Origin: a bacterium
GTDB lineage: Bacteria > Acidobacteriota > Thermoanaerobaculia > Multivoradales > J023
Assembly: GCA_024226315.1 (NCBI GenBank)
Contig: JAAELT010000661.1
Coordinates: 23,426 to 87,425 of the forward strand
DNA length: 64,000 nucleotides
Reading direction: 5' to 3'
Shown: positions 53,592 to 60,811 of the stretch, piece by piece
Position numbering within the stretch: the first letter of the stretch is position 1
How the letters are laid out: the number at the start of each line of letters is the position of its first letter
The notes under the pieces: generated by a model
The model's input: the letters and a program-made list of their open reading frames with translations, nothing else
Databases searched by the model: none
Told to the model about the DNA's origin: nothing
Program-made: the position numbers and the translations under genes

Positions 53592-55247
53592 ATGAGAGCT
53601 CCGGGGCGACTTTTCTGGGCAGTCGGCTGTGCTTTGGCGATCTCGGCGGCTGGCTGCCGCCACCTCGACTTCGATCCGCGGCGGGCCTCGGTCTCGCCGT
53701 CGATCCGTGCGATGTACGACGACGTCTTCTGCTGGGTCGAGGCCTATGACGACATCGCGAAGGAGGTCCCGGCGGTGACGGTGGTCTCGGGCGAGCGGCG
53801 GGCGTGGCACGGCGGCGCCTCTGGGCCGGAAGCCGCCGGCTCTGCCGAAGGAGGAGACGACGTGCTGAGCTTCGTCCACCTGAGCGACGCCCAGATCCGC
53901 GACGAGCGGGTCAAGCTGATCGACCGGCGAGTGTCGCGGTGGTTCGACAAGTTCGCGCCGGTGACCGAGTACGGTGAGGAGCAGGAGCGCTTCGACACCG
54001 CGGCCCTGCTGGCCCTCGTCCATGGCTTGAACCGCCATCTGGATCCCAAGGAGAACCCGGATGCGCGCAAGCCACTGTTCGCCGTCCACACCGGCGACGC
54101 CGTGCACGTCGGCGTGTTCCACGAGCTGTACGAGTTCCTGACCGTCACCCAGAGGCTCGATCTGCCCTGGCTGCAGGTGATCGGCAACCACGACATCACC
54201 GCCTTCGGCACCGAGCTGTTCGACGTCCTGGTGAGCAATCCGCGCCAGACGGTCTTCCCTTTCTACAACGGCAACCAGTTCATGCACCTCCACGGCGATG
54301 CCTTCCGGGAGGACGCCGGGCTCGGCGACGCGTTCCCGGGCGACGAGCCGCCTGGAGACGCGGGCTCCACCAGCGAGGAGCCAGAAGGCAAGGGACTGCT
54401 GTTCGGCGGCGTGCGCGTCTCACCGGTGCGAACGACCCCTCACGAAAGAACGGAAGACTGTCTGGACAAGCCCTATCACGGCTTCGACCTGGACGGGAAC
54501 CGCGCCTACTACGCCCTGGTGTCGCCGAGCGAAGAAGAGATCGCGAGCGAAGAGCTGCGGCTCTGTCAGGAGACCTGGTGGCCCGCGCGGCTGGAGAAAG
54601 GCTTCGCCGTCCGCTTCCTGTTCCTCGACACCACCGACGTCCAGGACCCGAACGTGCTTTCCCCACCCCCCCAGCTGCACCGCGGCGGCGTGCATCCCGA
54701 CTCCTGGCAGATGGCCTGGCTGCGCGAGCAGCTCAGCGAGGCCGCGGAGGCCGGCCAGCACGTGGTCGCCTACGGTCACCACGATCTCGCCGGCACCAAC
54801 CTCCGGGGCAAGGACGAGAAAGGCTCGTTCCGCACCGGCCGGGACGAGGTCATCGCCCTGTTCGCCGCCCAGCCCCGCTTTCTGGGCTACTTCTCAGGCC
54901 ACACCCACAAGCAAGAGCTGCGCCTGGTCCACGGCTCGGGTACGCCCTTCTGGGAGGTCATCGGTCCGCCGCTGGTGGAATGGCCGCAGGCCGGTTTGTT
55001 CGTCGACTTGGTGCGTCTGCCGGGCGACGAGCTGGCCTGGGACCTGACGCCCTTCCACCACGGCTACCAGGATCCGGGCCGCGGCGCGGCCCTCGACCCA
55101 GAGGCCGCCGACCCGGTCGCGCGGCTGCGCGCCCAGACCCTGCGCCGCAGCCGTTCCGCCTATGACGACTATCACCGCGGCAAGCCGGAAGACGAGCCTC
55201 AGCCCCCGGCGCGCCTGGTGATCCCGACCCGGGAGCTCAGACCATGA
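53592..55247 (+). CDS. metallophosphoesterase lipoprotein
   Basis: A 551-residue lipoprotein (lipobox SAAGC near residue 22). Calcineurin-like motifs in order are HLSDAQIRD (Gln in place of the usual His), HTGDAVHVG, IGNHDITA, YGHHDLAG and FSGHTHKQ, binding a dinuclear metal centre. The 200-residue insert after GNHD and the C-terminal tail are not assigned. It acts in the envelope, substrate unknown. A direct repeat flanks this gene and the next. Confidence 0.86.
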   Translation: MRAPGRLFWAVGCALAISAAGCRHLDFDPRRASVSPSIRAMYDDVFCWVEAYDDIAKEVPAVTVVSGERRAWHGGASGPEAAGSAEGGDDVLSFVHLSDAQIRDERVKLIDRRVSRWFDKFAPVTEYGEEQERFDTAALLALVHGLNRHLDPKENPDARKPLFAVHTGDAVHVGVFHELYEFLTVTQRLDLPWLQVIGNHDITAFGTELFDVLVSNPRQTVFPFYNGNQFMHLHGDAFREDAGLGDAFPGDEPPGDAGSTSEEPEGKGLLFGGVRVSPVRTTPHERTEDCLDKPYHGFDLDGNRAYYALVSPSEEEIASEELRLCQETWWPARLEKGFAVRFLFLDTTDVQDPNVLSPPPQLHRGGVHPDSWQMAWLREQLSEAAEAGQHVVAYGHHDLAGTNLRGKDEKGSFRTGRDEVIALFAAQPRFLGYFSGHTHKQELRLVHGSGTPFWEVIGPPLVEWPQAGLFVDLVRLPGDELAWDLTPFHHGYQDPGRGAALDPEAADPVARLRAQTLRRSRSAYDDYHRGKPEDEPQPPARLVIPTRELRP

Positions 55248-55519
55248 TGAAACCAATCGCCGAAGACTACACCGTCGCCGTCGTCAACCCGCACCTCAAG
55301 AGCGTGGTGAGGGACATCAAGAGCCGCGCGCAGACTTCGACCAAGCGCCTCTTCGTCTACGTCTACATGACCGCCGCCGACCACGCCCGCGGCACCGCGT
55401 CCCCCGGCGGCGCCTCGAGCCTGGAAGTGCTCATCAGCCGGCTGGTCGACCGCCTGATCGTGGGCCGCGGATTCGGGTTCAGGTGCCGGGTGCTGTTCAA
55501 GGTGGAGGGCGGCAATTGA
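55244..55519 (+). CDS. small uncharacterised protein
   Basis: A 91-residue frame, not recognised. ATG 55244 overlaps the stop of the phosphoesterase (ATGATGA), so it may be coupled. It has short strands (YTVAVVNPHLKSVVRDIK, RLFVYVYMTAADH) and no signal peptide. The frame could be fortuitous. Confidence 0.48.
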   Translation: MMKPIAEDYTVAVVNPHLKSVVRDIKSRAQTSTKRLFVYVYMTAADHARGTASPGGASSLEVLISRLVDRLIVGRGFGFRCRVLFKVEGGN

Positions 55520-55672
55520 GGGCAGTGCCGGTCAATTGGGCGGCGGATGGGGGATTCGGTCGCTGATCGCGCTGATCGCGCTGTAGGTAGTCAACGGGGA
55601 TGGCAGGTCCGCTCGACCCCACCATCGGGAACGGATTCGAGCGCTGTGCTAGGCTTTGGTGAGAGGTCACGA

Positions 55673-56287
55673 ATGAACACGCTGCTTCTCGATGAGATCC
55701 AACACAGTCCCGCAGAAGTCGTCCCACTCACCGTCGAGCAGTACCACCGGATGCTCGAGACCGGAATTCTCGCCGAGGGCGAGCCGATCGAGCTCCTCGA
55801 CGGGCTCTTGGTTCCCAAGGACCGGGGGGAAGGGATGACGATCAAGCCGCGCCACCGCCTCGTGGTCAGCCGGTTGATGCAGCTCGCCGCGCGGTTCGAG
55901 GCCCGCGGCTGCCATCTCCAGCTGCAGAGCCCGATCACCATCGAGCCGAGCCACGAGCCCGAGCCGGACGGGCTGGTGGTGCGCGGCGGTATCGAGGACT
56001 ACCTCGACCGGCATCCGGGGCGGGGGGACGTGACCTGCCTGATCGAGGTGGCGGAGAGCTCGCTCGAGCGCGACCGGACGACCAAGCAGCGGATCTACGC
56101 GACCGCCGGCGTCGCGCAGTACGTCATCCTCAACCTCGTTGACTCACGGGCTGAAGTGTATGAGGAGCCGGTGCCGGCGGCGGGCCGCTACGAGTCGGTC
56201 CGGGTTCTCGGGTTGGACGACGTGATCTCGATTCGGATTCCGGGCGGTGAGGCGTTGGACGTCCCGGTTGCACAGTTGATCGGCTGA
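55673..56287 (+). CDS. Uma2 family (DUF820) PD-(D/E)XK nuclease-fold protein
   Basis: A 204-residue Uma2-family protein. YHRMLETGILAEGEPIELLD at the start and the nuclease-like core EPEPDGLVV, then TCLIEVAESSLERDRTTKQR and IYATAGVAQYVILNL, which carry the family acidic residues. Uma2 proteins are abundant in Cyanobacteria and some other phyla and their role is unknown. The start at ATG 55673 fits the family's usual length. A truncated Uma2 lies convergent 75 bases on. Confidence 0.88.
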   Translation: MNTLLLDEIQHSPAEVVPLTVEQYHRMLETGILAEGEPIELLDGLLVPKDRGEGMTIKPRHRLVVSRLMQLAARFEARGCHLQLQSPITIEPSHEPEPDGLVVRGGIEDYLDRHPGRGDVTCLIEVAESSLERDRTTKQRIYATAGVAQYVILNLVDSRAEVYEEPVPAAGRYESVRVLGLDDVISIRIPGGEALDVPVAQLIG

Positions 56288-56362
56288 GTCCCGACCCGCG
56301 CGAGCTGGCGGTGCCCGCCGTGGTGCCCGCCGTGGTGCCACCCACCTCGGTCACCTCCTCGG

Positions 56363-56578
56363 TCACCTGCCCGGCAGGTAGACGATCAGGTCGGGCTTGC
56401 GCCCGCGCTCGCGCCCCAGCGCGAGCTTGGCCTCGGCCCCGGCCACGGCGCCGCCGCGCGGGAAGACCCAATCCCCGAAGAAACGCACCAACAGAACGAC
56501 GACGAGCTCGTGAACGAAATCGGGAGCTTCCTCCGCCACCAGGCGCCCGTCGACCGGCTGGAGCCGATCATGACTCAT
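56363..56578 (-). pseudogene. Uma2 family gene truncated after its N-terminal part
   Basis: A 71-residue frame matching the first third of Uma2 proteins (RLVAEEAPDFVHELVVVLLV, FGDWVFPRGGAVAGAEAKLA, ending RKPDLIVYLPGR). The rest, about 120 residues, is missing, and the sequence beyond the stop is low-complexity (GCCGTGGTGCCC-type repeats). A -10-like TACGGT lies six bases before the ATG. Confidence 0.7.
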
Positions 56579-56584
56579 GCTCGA

Positions 56585-56590
56585 ACCGTA
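56585..56590 (-). promoter_or_regulatory. -10-like TACGGT before truncated Uma2
   Basis: TACGGT, TCGAGC, ATG on the minus strand, matching TANNNT-N6-ATG. Confidence 0.35.
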
Positions 56591-56623
56591 GCACAGCGGG
56601 ATCGGCCGTCCGGAGCCGGCGGC

Positions 56624-56977
56624 TCAGCGGGGTGTGACGACTCCCAGCGTGAAGAGGACGCAGGCCTCGACCTCCGCGAGGGCCGCCGGGTCGATCGACC
56701 CCATCTTCCTGCGGAGCCGGCTCTTGTCGAGAACGCGCAGCTGGTGGCACAGAGCAACGGAATCTCGAGGAAGACGACCGTTTCCCTTGCGGATCTTGAC
56801 GCAAGTCGGGAGCGACGCCCTTCTCAGGTTGCTCGTGAAGGGGATGGTCAAAGCTGTGGTCGTGAAGCGCTGGATCGCGTCGTTCTGCAGGACGAGCACC
56901 GGGCGCAGCCCCGCTTGTTCGGAGCCGCGGACGGGGTTCAGATCTGCCCACCAGATCTCGCCGCGACCTGCCTTCAA
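56624..56977 (-). CDS. MazF/PemK toxin, third module
   Basis: A 117-residue MazF: GRGEIWWADLNPVRGSEQAG then LRPVLVLQ is the family start, followed by LTIPFTSNL and DSVALCHQLRVLDKSRL. The start is TTG 56977, overlapping the antitoxin stop as TTGA. It is closest to the MazF1 type at 17113. Confidence 0.88.
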   Translation of the reverse strand: MKAGRGEIWWADLNPVRGSEQAGLRPVLVLQNDAIQRFTTTALTIPFTSNLRRASLPTCVKIRKGNGRLPRDSVALCHQLRVLDKSRLRRKMGSIDPAALAEVEACVLFTLGVVTPR

Positions 56978-57228
56978 TCGGCGTCCTCGGCCGCCAGGCT
57001 GTCGGCGTACTCTGCCAGACCCTCTTCGGCGAGGCGGCGATCTTCGTTGTCGAACGTCGAGTAGACGGCGGCCGTTTCCGCGATCTCGGAGGATGCCGTG
57101 TCCTGTTGCCGTCCGCGGTACTGGAGGAACGCGAGGTACTCGGTGACTCTTCGCAGATCGGTTTCGTCGAGCCCGTCGAGCCCCTGGATGACCTGCTGCT
57201 TGTAGCTCATCGCGTTTCCGTCGTCCAT
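56974..57228 (-). CDS. antitoxin of third MazF module
   Basis: An 84-residue acidic protein. YKQQVIQGLDGLDETDLRRV then TEYLAFLQYR, and AVYSTFDNEDRRLAEEGLAE near the end, resemble the second module's antitoxin (helix followed by D-N-E-D). ATG 57228 has AAGGA upstream; ATG 57210 is possible. It lies directly after the 42-bp arrays. Confidence 0.75.
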   Translation of the reverse strand: MDDGNAMSYKQQVIQGLDGLDETDLRRVTEYLAFLQYRGRQQDTASSEIAETAAVYSTFDNEDRRLAEEGLAEYADSLAAEDAD

Positions 57229-57363
57229 CGTCCTGATCCTTCTGGACGCCCGAGACGGGCGATCGTGATCGTCGCGATCCGGCACGGATCAGTCTACACC
57301 ACGGGTCACGGTCGTCGCTGCCGTTCCGAGACGAATCCGAGCCTTCCCACGCCGGCGCGCCAC

Positions 57364-57541
57364 GTCCATTGCCGCAACGAAGCCCCGCCGCCCGCGCGCG
57401 TCGCGTTGTTTTCCCGGTGAATCCAACCCGGCACGCGCTCACGGCGTCGTTCCGCAAAACATCTCCTCCCGCGCGTGGCGCGTGACGTTGTTGCAGAGAC
57501 TCAACCGACGTGACGCACGCGCGTCGCGTTGTTTGCCAGTG
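57364..57541. repeat. degenerate 38-44-bp repeats
   Basis: Blocks GCGTCGCGTTGTT, GCGTGACGTTGTT, GGCGTCGTTCC and a weaker GTCCATTG recur with spacing 38 to 44 bases at 57364, 57405, 57449, 57487 and 57528. They are more diverged than the neighbouring array. Confidence 0.5.
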
Positions 57542-57556
57542 CTCCGACCTGTCGCG

Positions 57557-57765
57557 ACGCCCAACTCCGCCGATCACTCGGTGTTTCGACCCGGTGGGAC
57601 GCCCAACACGGACGAGCACGCGGTGTCCGGGGTAGGTGGAGACGCCCAGATCGGCCGAGCACCGGGTGTTCGGGGTAGTGGGGGCGCCCAACTTGTGCGA
57701 GCACCGGGTGTTCAGAGTAGGTGGGACGCCCGAATCGCGCGAGCACCGGGTACCTTCACTCAACC
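57557..57765. repeat. tandem array 2: five ~42-bp units with a variable core
   Basis: Units start at 57557, 57599, 57642, 57684 and 57726 (one gap is 43). Each has ACGCCC (one GCGCCC), an 8-base variable core, CGAGCAC (CGATCAC in one), then roughly CGGGTGTTCGGGGTAGGTGG. GAGCAC-CGG-GTGTTC forms a short hairpin, the same style as array 1. The last unit runs into the stop of the gene at 57760. Confidence 0.8.
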
Positions 57766-58731
57766 GAGCCGGGTTTTCTCCTTGAGCCACTTCGAGACGT
57801 TGGCCACCGCGCCCTCGGAGGGACGGTGGGCGTCCTCGGCCGGGGTGTCGGACGTCTCGGTTGTGGCGGCCGGAACGACCTGCAGGGGCGTGACCTTTCG
57901 GTCAGCGCGGGCGGCGCGCTTCTGGCGTGCGCGCTTGCGCAGGCGACGGCGCCGGTAGTACGGACGGAGATTCTTGATCAGCTGGTCGCCGAGGCCGGCC
58001 AGGCGGAAGGTGGACTCGACGTGGGCGAGGGCCTCGGCGAATTCGGTGTCGAACTCGTTCATCGTTCGTTGTCGCCAGAGGTGCAGGGATTCGACCTCGC
58101 TTTCCAGCCGGCCGCGCAGCTTCTTGGCGTCCACCAGCTCGCGGAGCGGTTTGTCGAGCCGGCGGATCCAGCCCTCGCGATCCACCAGCTCGCCGGGCAG
58201 GCGGGTTGCCGGCAGCTCGCGCTTCGGGTCCCGGAGGCGGGTGAGGGCGCGCTGGACGTGCGTCGTCAGACGGTCGGGAACGCGGGGCGTCCTGCCGGTG
58301 AAAGTGTGGATGAGGGCACCCCTGGGCTTGCCGAAGGCCGAGTCGATGGCGCGGCGCACGGACACTGCCTGCGGGTAGAGCTCCTTCCTGACCAGCCGCT
58401 TCACCTCCCGCCGCGTCGCGGTGAGCTGGTTCTTGGTCTCGTCGTACTCGTCGTCGAGCTTCATCAGGCGGTCGAAGGCGCGCTCGACGGAGCGGCCGAT
58501 CAGCTCCAGGCTTATCTCGTGATCGGGAAGGGTCTCGCCCTCGCGCAGTCCGGGGGCCAGAGACTCGCGCAGCGCCTCGGCGACTCGTCCCTTGTAGGAT
58601 CGGATGGAGGCGACGAGCTCCAGCATGTCTTTCTGCCGGTGGGTCAGCATCCTCGACACCGCGTCGCGGCGGCGTTTACGGCGGCGCTTGCGCGGGCGCG
58701 CGGTCGGGGTCTTCGGGCTGGGCGGCGGCAT
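57760..58731 (-). CDS. uncharacterised helical protein, 'EFD-FRLAG' family, copy B
   Basis: A 323-residue helical protein, paralogous to 18105-18989 (LAPGLREGET, RSVERAFDRL, NEFDTEFAEALAHVESTFRL then AGLGDQ). The N-terminus (RPRKRRRKRRRDAVSR) and the region after FRLAG (YYRRRRLRKRARQKRAARAD) are strongly basic, so nucleic-acid binding is plausible; these ends are not shared with copy A. AGGAG precedes ATG 58731. A 42-bp array begins at its stop. Upstream on the same strand lie the FGE-fold and TonB receptor genes, but a terminator at 58819 separates them. Confidence 0.75.
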   Translation of the reverse strand: MPPPSPKTPTARPRKRRRKRRRDAVSRMLTHRQKDMLELVASIRSYKGRVAEALRESLAPGLREGETLPDHEISLELIGRSVERAFDRLMKLDDEYDETKNQLTATRREVKRLVRKELYPQAVSVRRAIDSAFGKPRGALIHTFTGRTPRVPDRLTTHVQRALTRLRDPKRELPATRLPGELVDREGWIRRLDKPLRELVDAKKLRGRLESEVESLHLWRQRTMNEFDTEFAEALAHVESTFRLAGLGDQLIKNLRPYYRRRRLRKRARQKRAARADRKVTPLQVVPAATTETSDTPAEDAHRPSEGAVANVSKWLKEKTRLG

Positions 58732-58818
58732 GGTCTCGTTCTCCTGTCGGGGAGAGTATAGCCGCGCGGGATCTCGTTGACGAGTGGAATCTACCTCGAC
58801 ATAGAATCCGTGGCCCGA

Positions 58819-58847
58819 AAGACGAAAGCCCTCGCCAGGAGGCGAGG
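58819..58847 (-). terminator. terminator after the FGE-fold gene
   Basis: CCTCGCC (58830-58836) pairs with GGCGAGG (58841-58847) around AGGA. On the minus strand it is followed by GCTTTCGTCTTTC. Confidence 0.6.
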
Positions 58848-58858
58848 CCTGGGGCGGA

Positions 58859-60802
58859 TCATTGGCAGTCCTCGGCCTTTGGCTCGCCGCCCGGTGCCGT
58901 CCGCGCGCCACGGATGCCGGTGTCGTGGGAGCGGAAGGGGTAGACGGCGTCGGAGAAGTGCCGGTCGGCGACGCGTCCGCGGTCCGGGGTGGTGAACCAG
59001 GCGCCGCCGCGGAAGCCGGCGCCGACGCCGTCCTCGCCGGGCCAGCCCTCGACGTTTGCGAGACCGGAGCTCGAATCGAGCTGGCCGTCGCCGTGGCAGC
59101 CGGTGAAGGCCCGGCCCGTGGGGGTGTTGAGGTGGATGGCGTATTCCCAGAGATTGCCGGTGAGCTGGAACGCGCCGTAGAAGGATCTGCCCTCGTCTTC
59201 GCGCTCGTTGACCTCGAGCGGCTGGCCGCGCCCGGAGAGGGTGACCCGGTTGGGCGGCTCGAACGAGCCGGCGTGGACGTCGCGCAGCGGCACGAAAGCG
59301 TTGCCCGTCAGCGGGCCGAAACCCTCGTCGCCGCCGACCAGGAAGTTCTCCTGCTCCGACATGCTGGTCATGTGGCTATTGCCGCTGACCACGACGTTGC
59401 CGTCTTCCGCGCCCAGGATGAGGAAGGCCGGGTAGATGTTGGCGGTGCCCCAGGCATACTCGCCGGCTACCGGCTTCTCCAGCCCGCGGGCGGCCTTCTC
59501 GAATTCCAGCTCGGTCATCGGCCGCAGCGCCGCCCAGTCGAGGAAGGCGGCGACGTCGGACCAGCTCACCCAGTTGTTGGCGCGCTCCGGGCGCAGGGCG
59601 AGCCGTAGCTGGCTGGCACCCCGGTCCCACATCGTCTGGTAGCGGTAGGCATCCTGGCCACCGTAGGGGAACCGTAGCGTGCGGTGCTGGAGCTTCTGGG
59701 TGTTGAGGAAATCGGCGAACTGGCCCTGGTTGAGCTCGTACTTCATCATGTAGAACGCCTGGTATCCCTTGGGGAAGGCGTCCGGCACTGTGCGGCTGGC
59801 GCTGCGGCCGCCCCAGCACAGGCCACCGGCGGACGAGTTGCAGATCCCGAAACCGGCCTCGCCGTCGACTTCGAAGTGCTTCTTCGACGTATCGACATCG
59901 TAGAAGCATCTGGAGTCCGCACCGGTGTCCGTGCAGAGTTTGTCGCCGATCCAGAACCTGCCCTCGGGGACATGGACCATCTCGATTGCCATCACCCACA
60001 GGTCGATGATCGTCGCCGCCTGATAGCTGACGCCGGGGTCGGGGAGCCAATGCAGCCCGACGTCCTGGAGCTCGATGGGGCCGAAGCAGCCAGCGTCTCG
60101 CGATAGGCCGGCCCCGTCTTCGCAGCTCTTCGCCTGCCGGTAGACGAAGGCGCCGCGCTCGTCGCCGGCGCCTTCGACGACGCCGTCCGTGGGCTGGCGG
60201 TGGCCGTCGCGGGCGATGCGGGCGGTCTGCCAGTCGCCCGAGCCCACTGACCGCTCGAAGATCGCCAGACACGGTTTGCCGTCCTCGGCCGATTTCTCGA
60301 CCGCCAACCCCTTGGTCGCGGCATCGCCGCCGGAAACGATCTTCAACACGCTGCGGGTGGAAGCCTGGCGCTGGCTCCATTCCTCGGTCACGTCCTGGTC
60401 GGACGCCACCCGGATGACCCACTTCCGGCCCGGCTCGACGGTGACGACCTCCGGGGTGCCGTCCTTCAGCTCGTCGCGATCAGCGAGCACCTCCGGCACC
60501 ACTCCGGCGTCCAGCTGGTCGGCGGCGTAGTCGAGATCCTCGGGCACCTCGCAGCCGATCCGCTCACCCTGGAGGTCGACGATGAACTTGGCGAACACCC
60601 AGGCGGCGTCCCAGCTTTCGACCGCGTGATCCTCGGGGTCGAGGACCGTCCGCCACGAATCCTGCCAGCCGATGTCGAAGACGATCATCCAGCCCGAGCC
60701 CTCGGGCTCGAGCCGCACGTTCGAGATTTCGAGCTCGTACGCACTGGCCGCGAGACTCCACGAACAGCAGAGCGTGGCCAGCAACGATGCCCTGGTTCGC
60801 AT
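58859..60802 (-). CDS. secreted FGE-sulfatase-fold protein lacking FGE cysteines
   Basis: A 647-residue exported protein (signal MRTRASLLATLCCSWSLAAS). About residues 20-130 are a strand-rich domain. From 275 on it is FGE/SUMF1-like: MVHVPEGRFWIGDK, MKYELNQGQFADFLN, WSDVAAFLDWAALRPMTELE, then GNLWEY and GFRGGAWFTTPDRGRVADRH. The cysteines needed for formylglycine formation are absent from the end region, so a binding or non-oxidase role is likelier. It starts ten bases after the TonB-receptor stop and is probably co-transcribed. Confidence 0.78.
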   Translation of the reverse strand: MRTRASLLATLCCSWSLAASAYELEISNVRLEPEGSGWMIVFDIGWQDSWRTVLDPEDHAVESWDAAWVFAKFIVDLQGERIGCEVPEDLDYAADQLDAGVVPEVLADRDELKDGTPEVVTVEPGRKWVIRVASDQDVTEEWSQRQASTRSVLKIVSGGDAATKGLAVEKSAEDGKPCLAIFERSVGSGDWQTARIARDGHRQPTDGVVEGAGDERGAFVYRQAKSCEDGAGLSRDAGCFGPIELQDVGLHWLPDPGVSYQAATIIDLWVMAIEMVHVPEGRFWIGDKLCTDTGADSRCFYDVDTSKKHFEVDGEAGFGICNSSAGGLCWGGRSASRTVPDAFPKGYQAFYMMKYELNQGQFADFLNTQKLQHRTLRFPYGGQDAYRYQTMWDRGASQLRLALRPERANNWVSWSDVAAFLDWAALRPMTELEFEKAARGLEKPVAGEYAWGTANIYPAFLILGAEDGNVVVSGNSHMTSMSEQENFLVGGDEGFGPLTGNAFVPLRDVHAGSFEPPNRVTLSGRGQPLEVNEREDEGRSFYGAFQLTGNLWEYAIHLNTPTGRAFTGCHGDGQLDSSSGLANVEGWPGEDGVGAGFRGGAWFTTPDRGRVADRHFSDAVYPFRSHDTGIRGARTAPGGEPKAEDCQ

Positions 60803-60811
60803 CGCTCGGGC

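Noticed and set aside
57501..57790. Repeat-containing frame across array 2 running into the MazF gene
   Set aside because: Same reason; the real MazF starts at 56977 inside the frame and the rest is repeat DNA.
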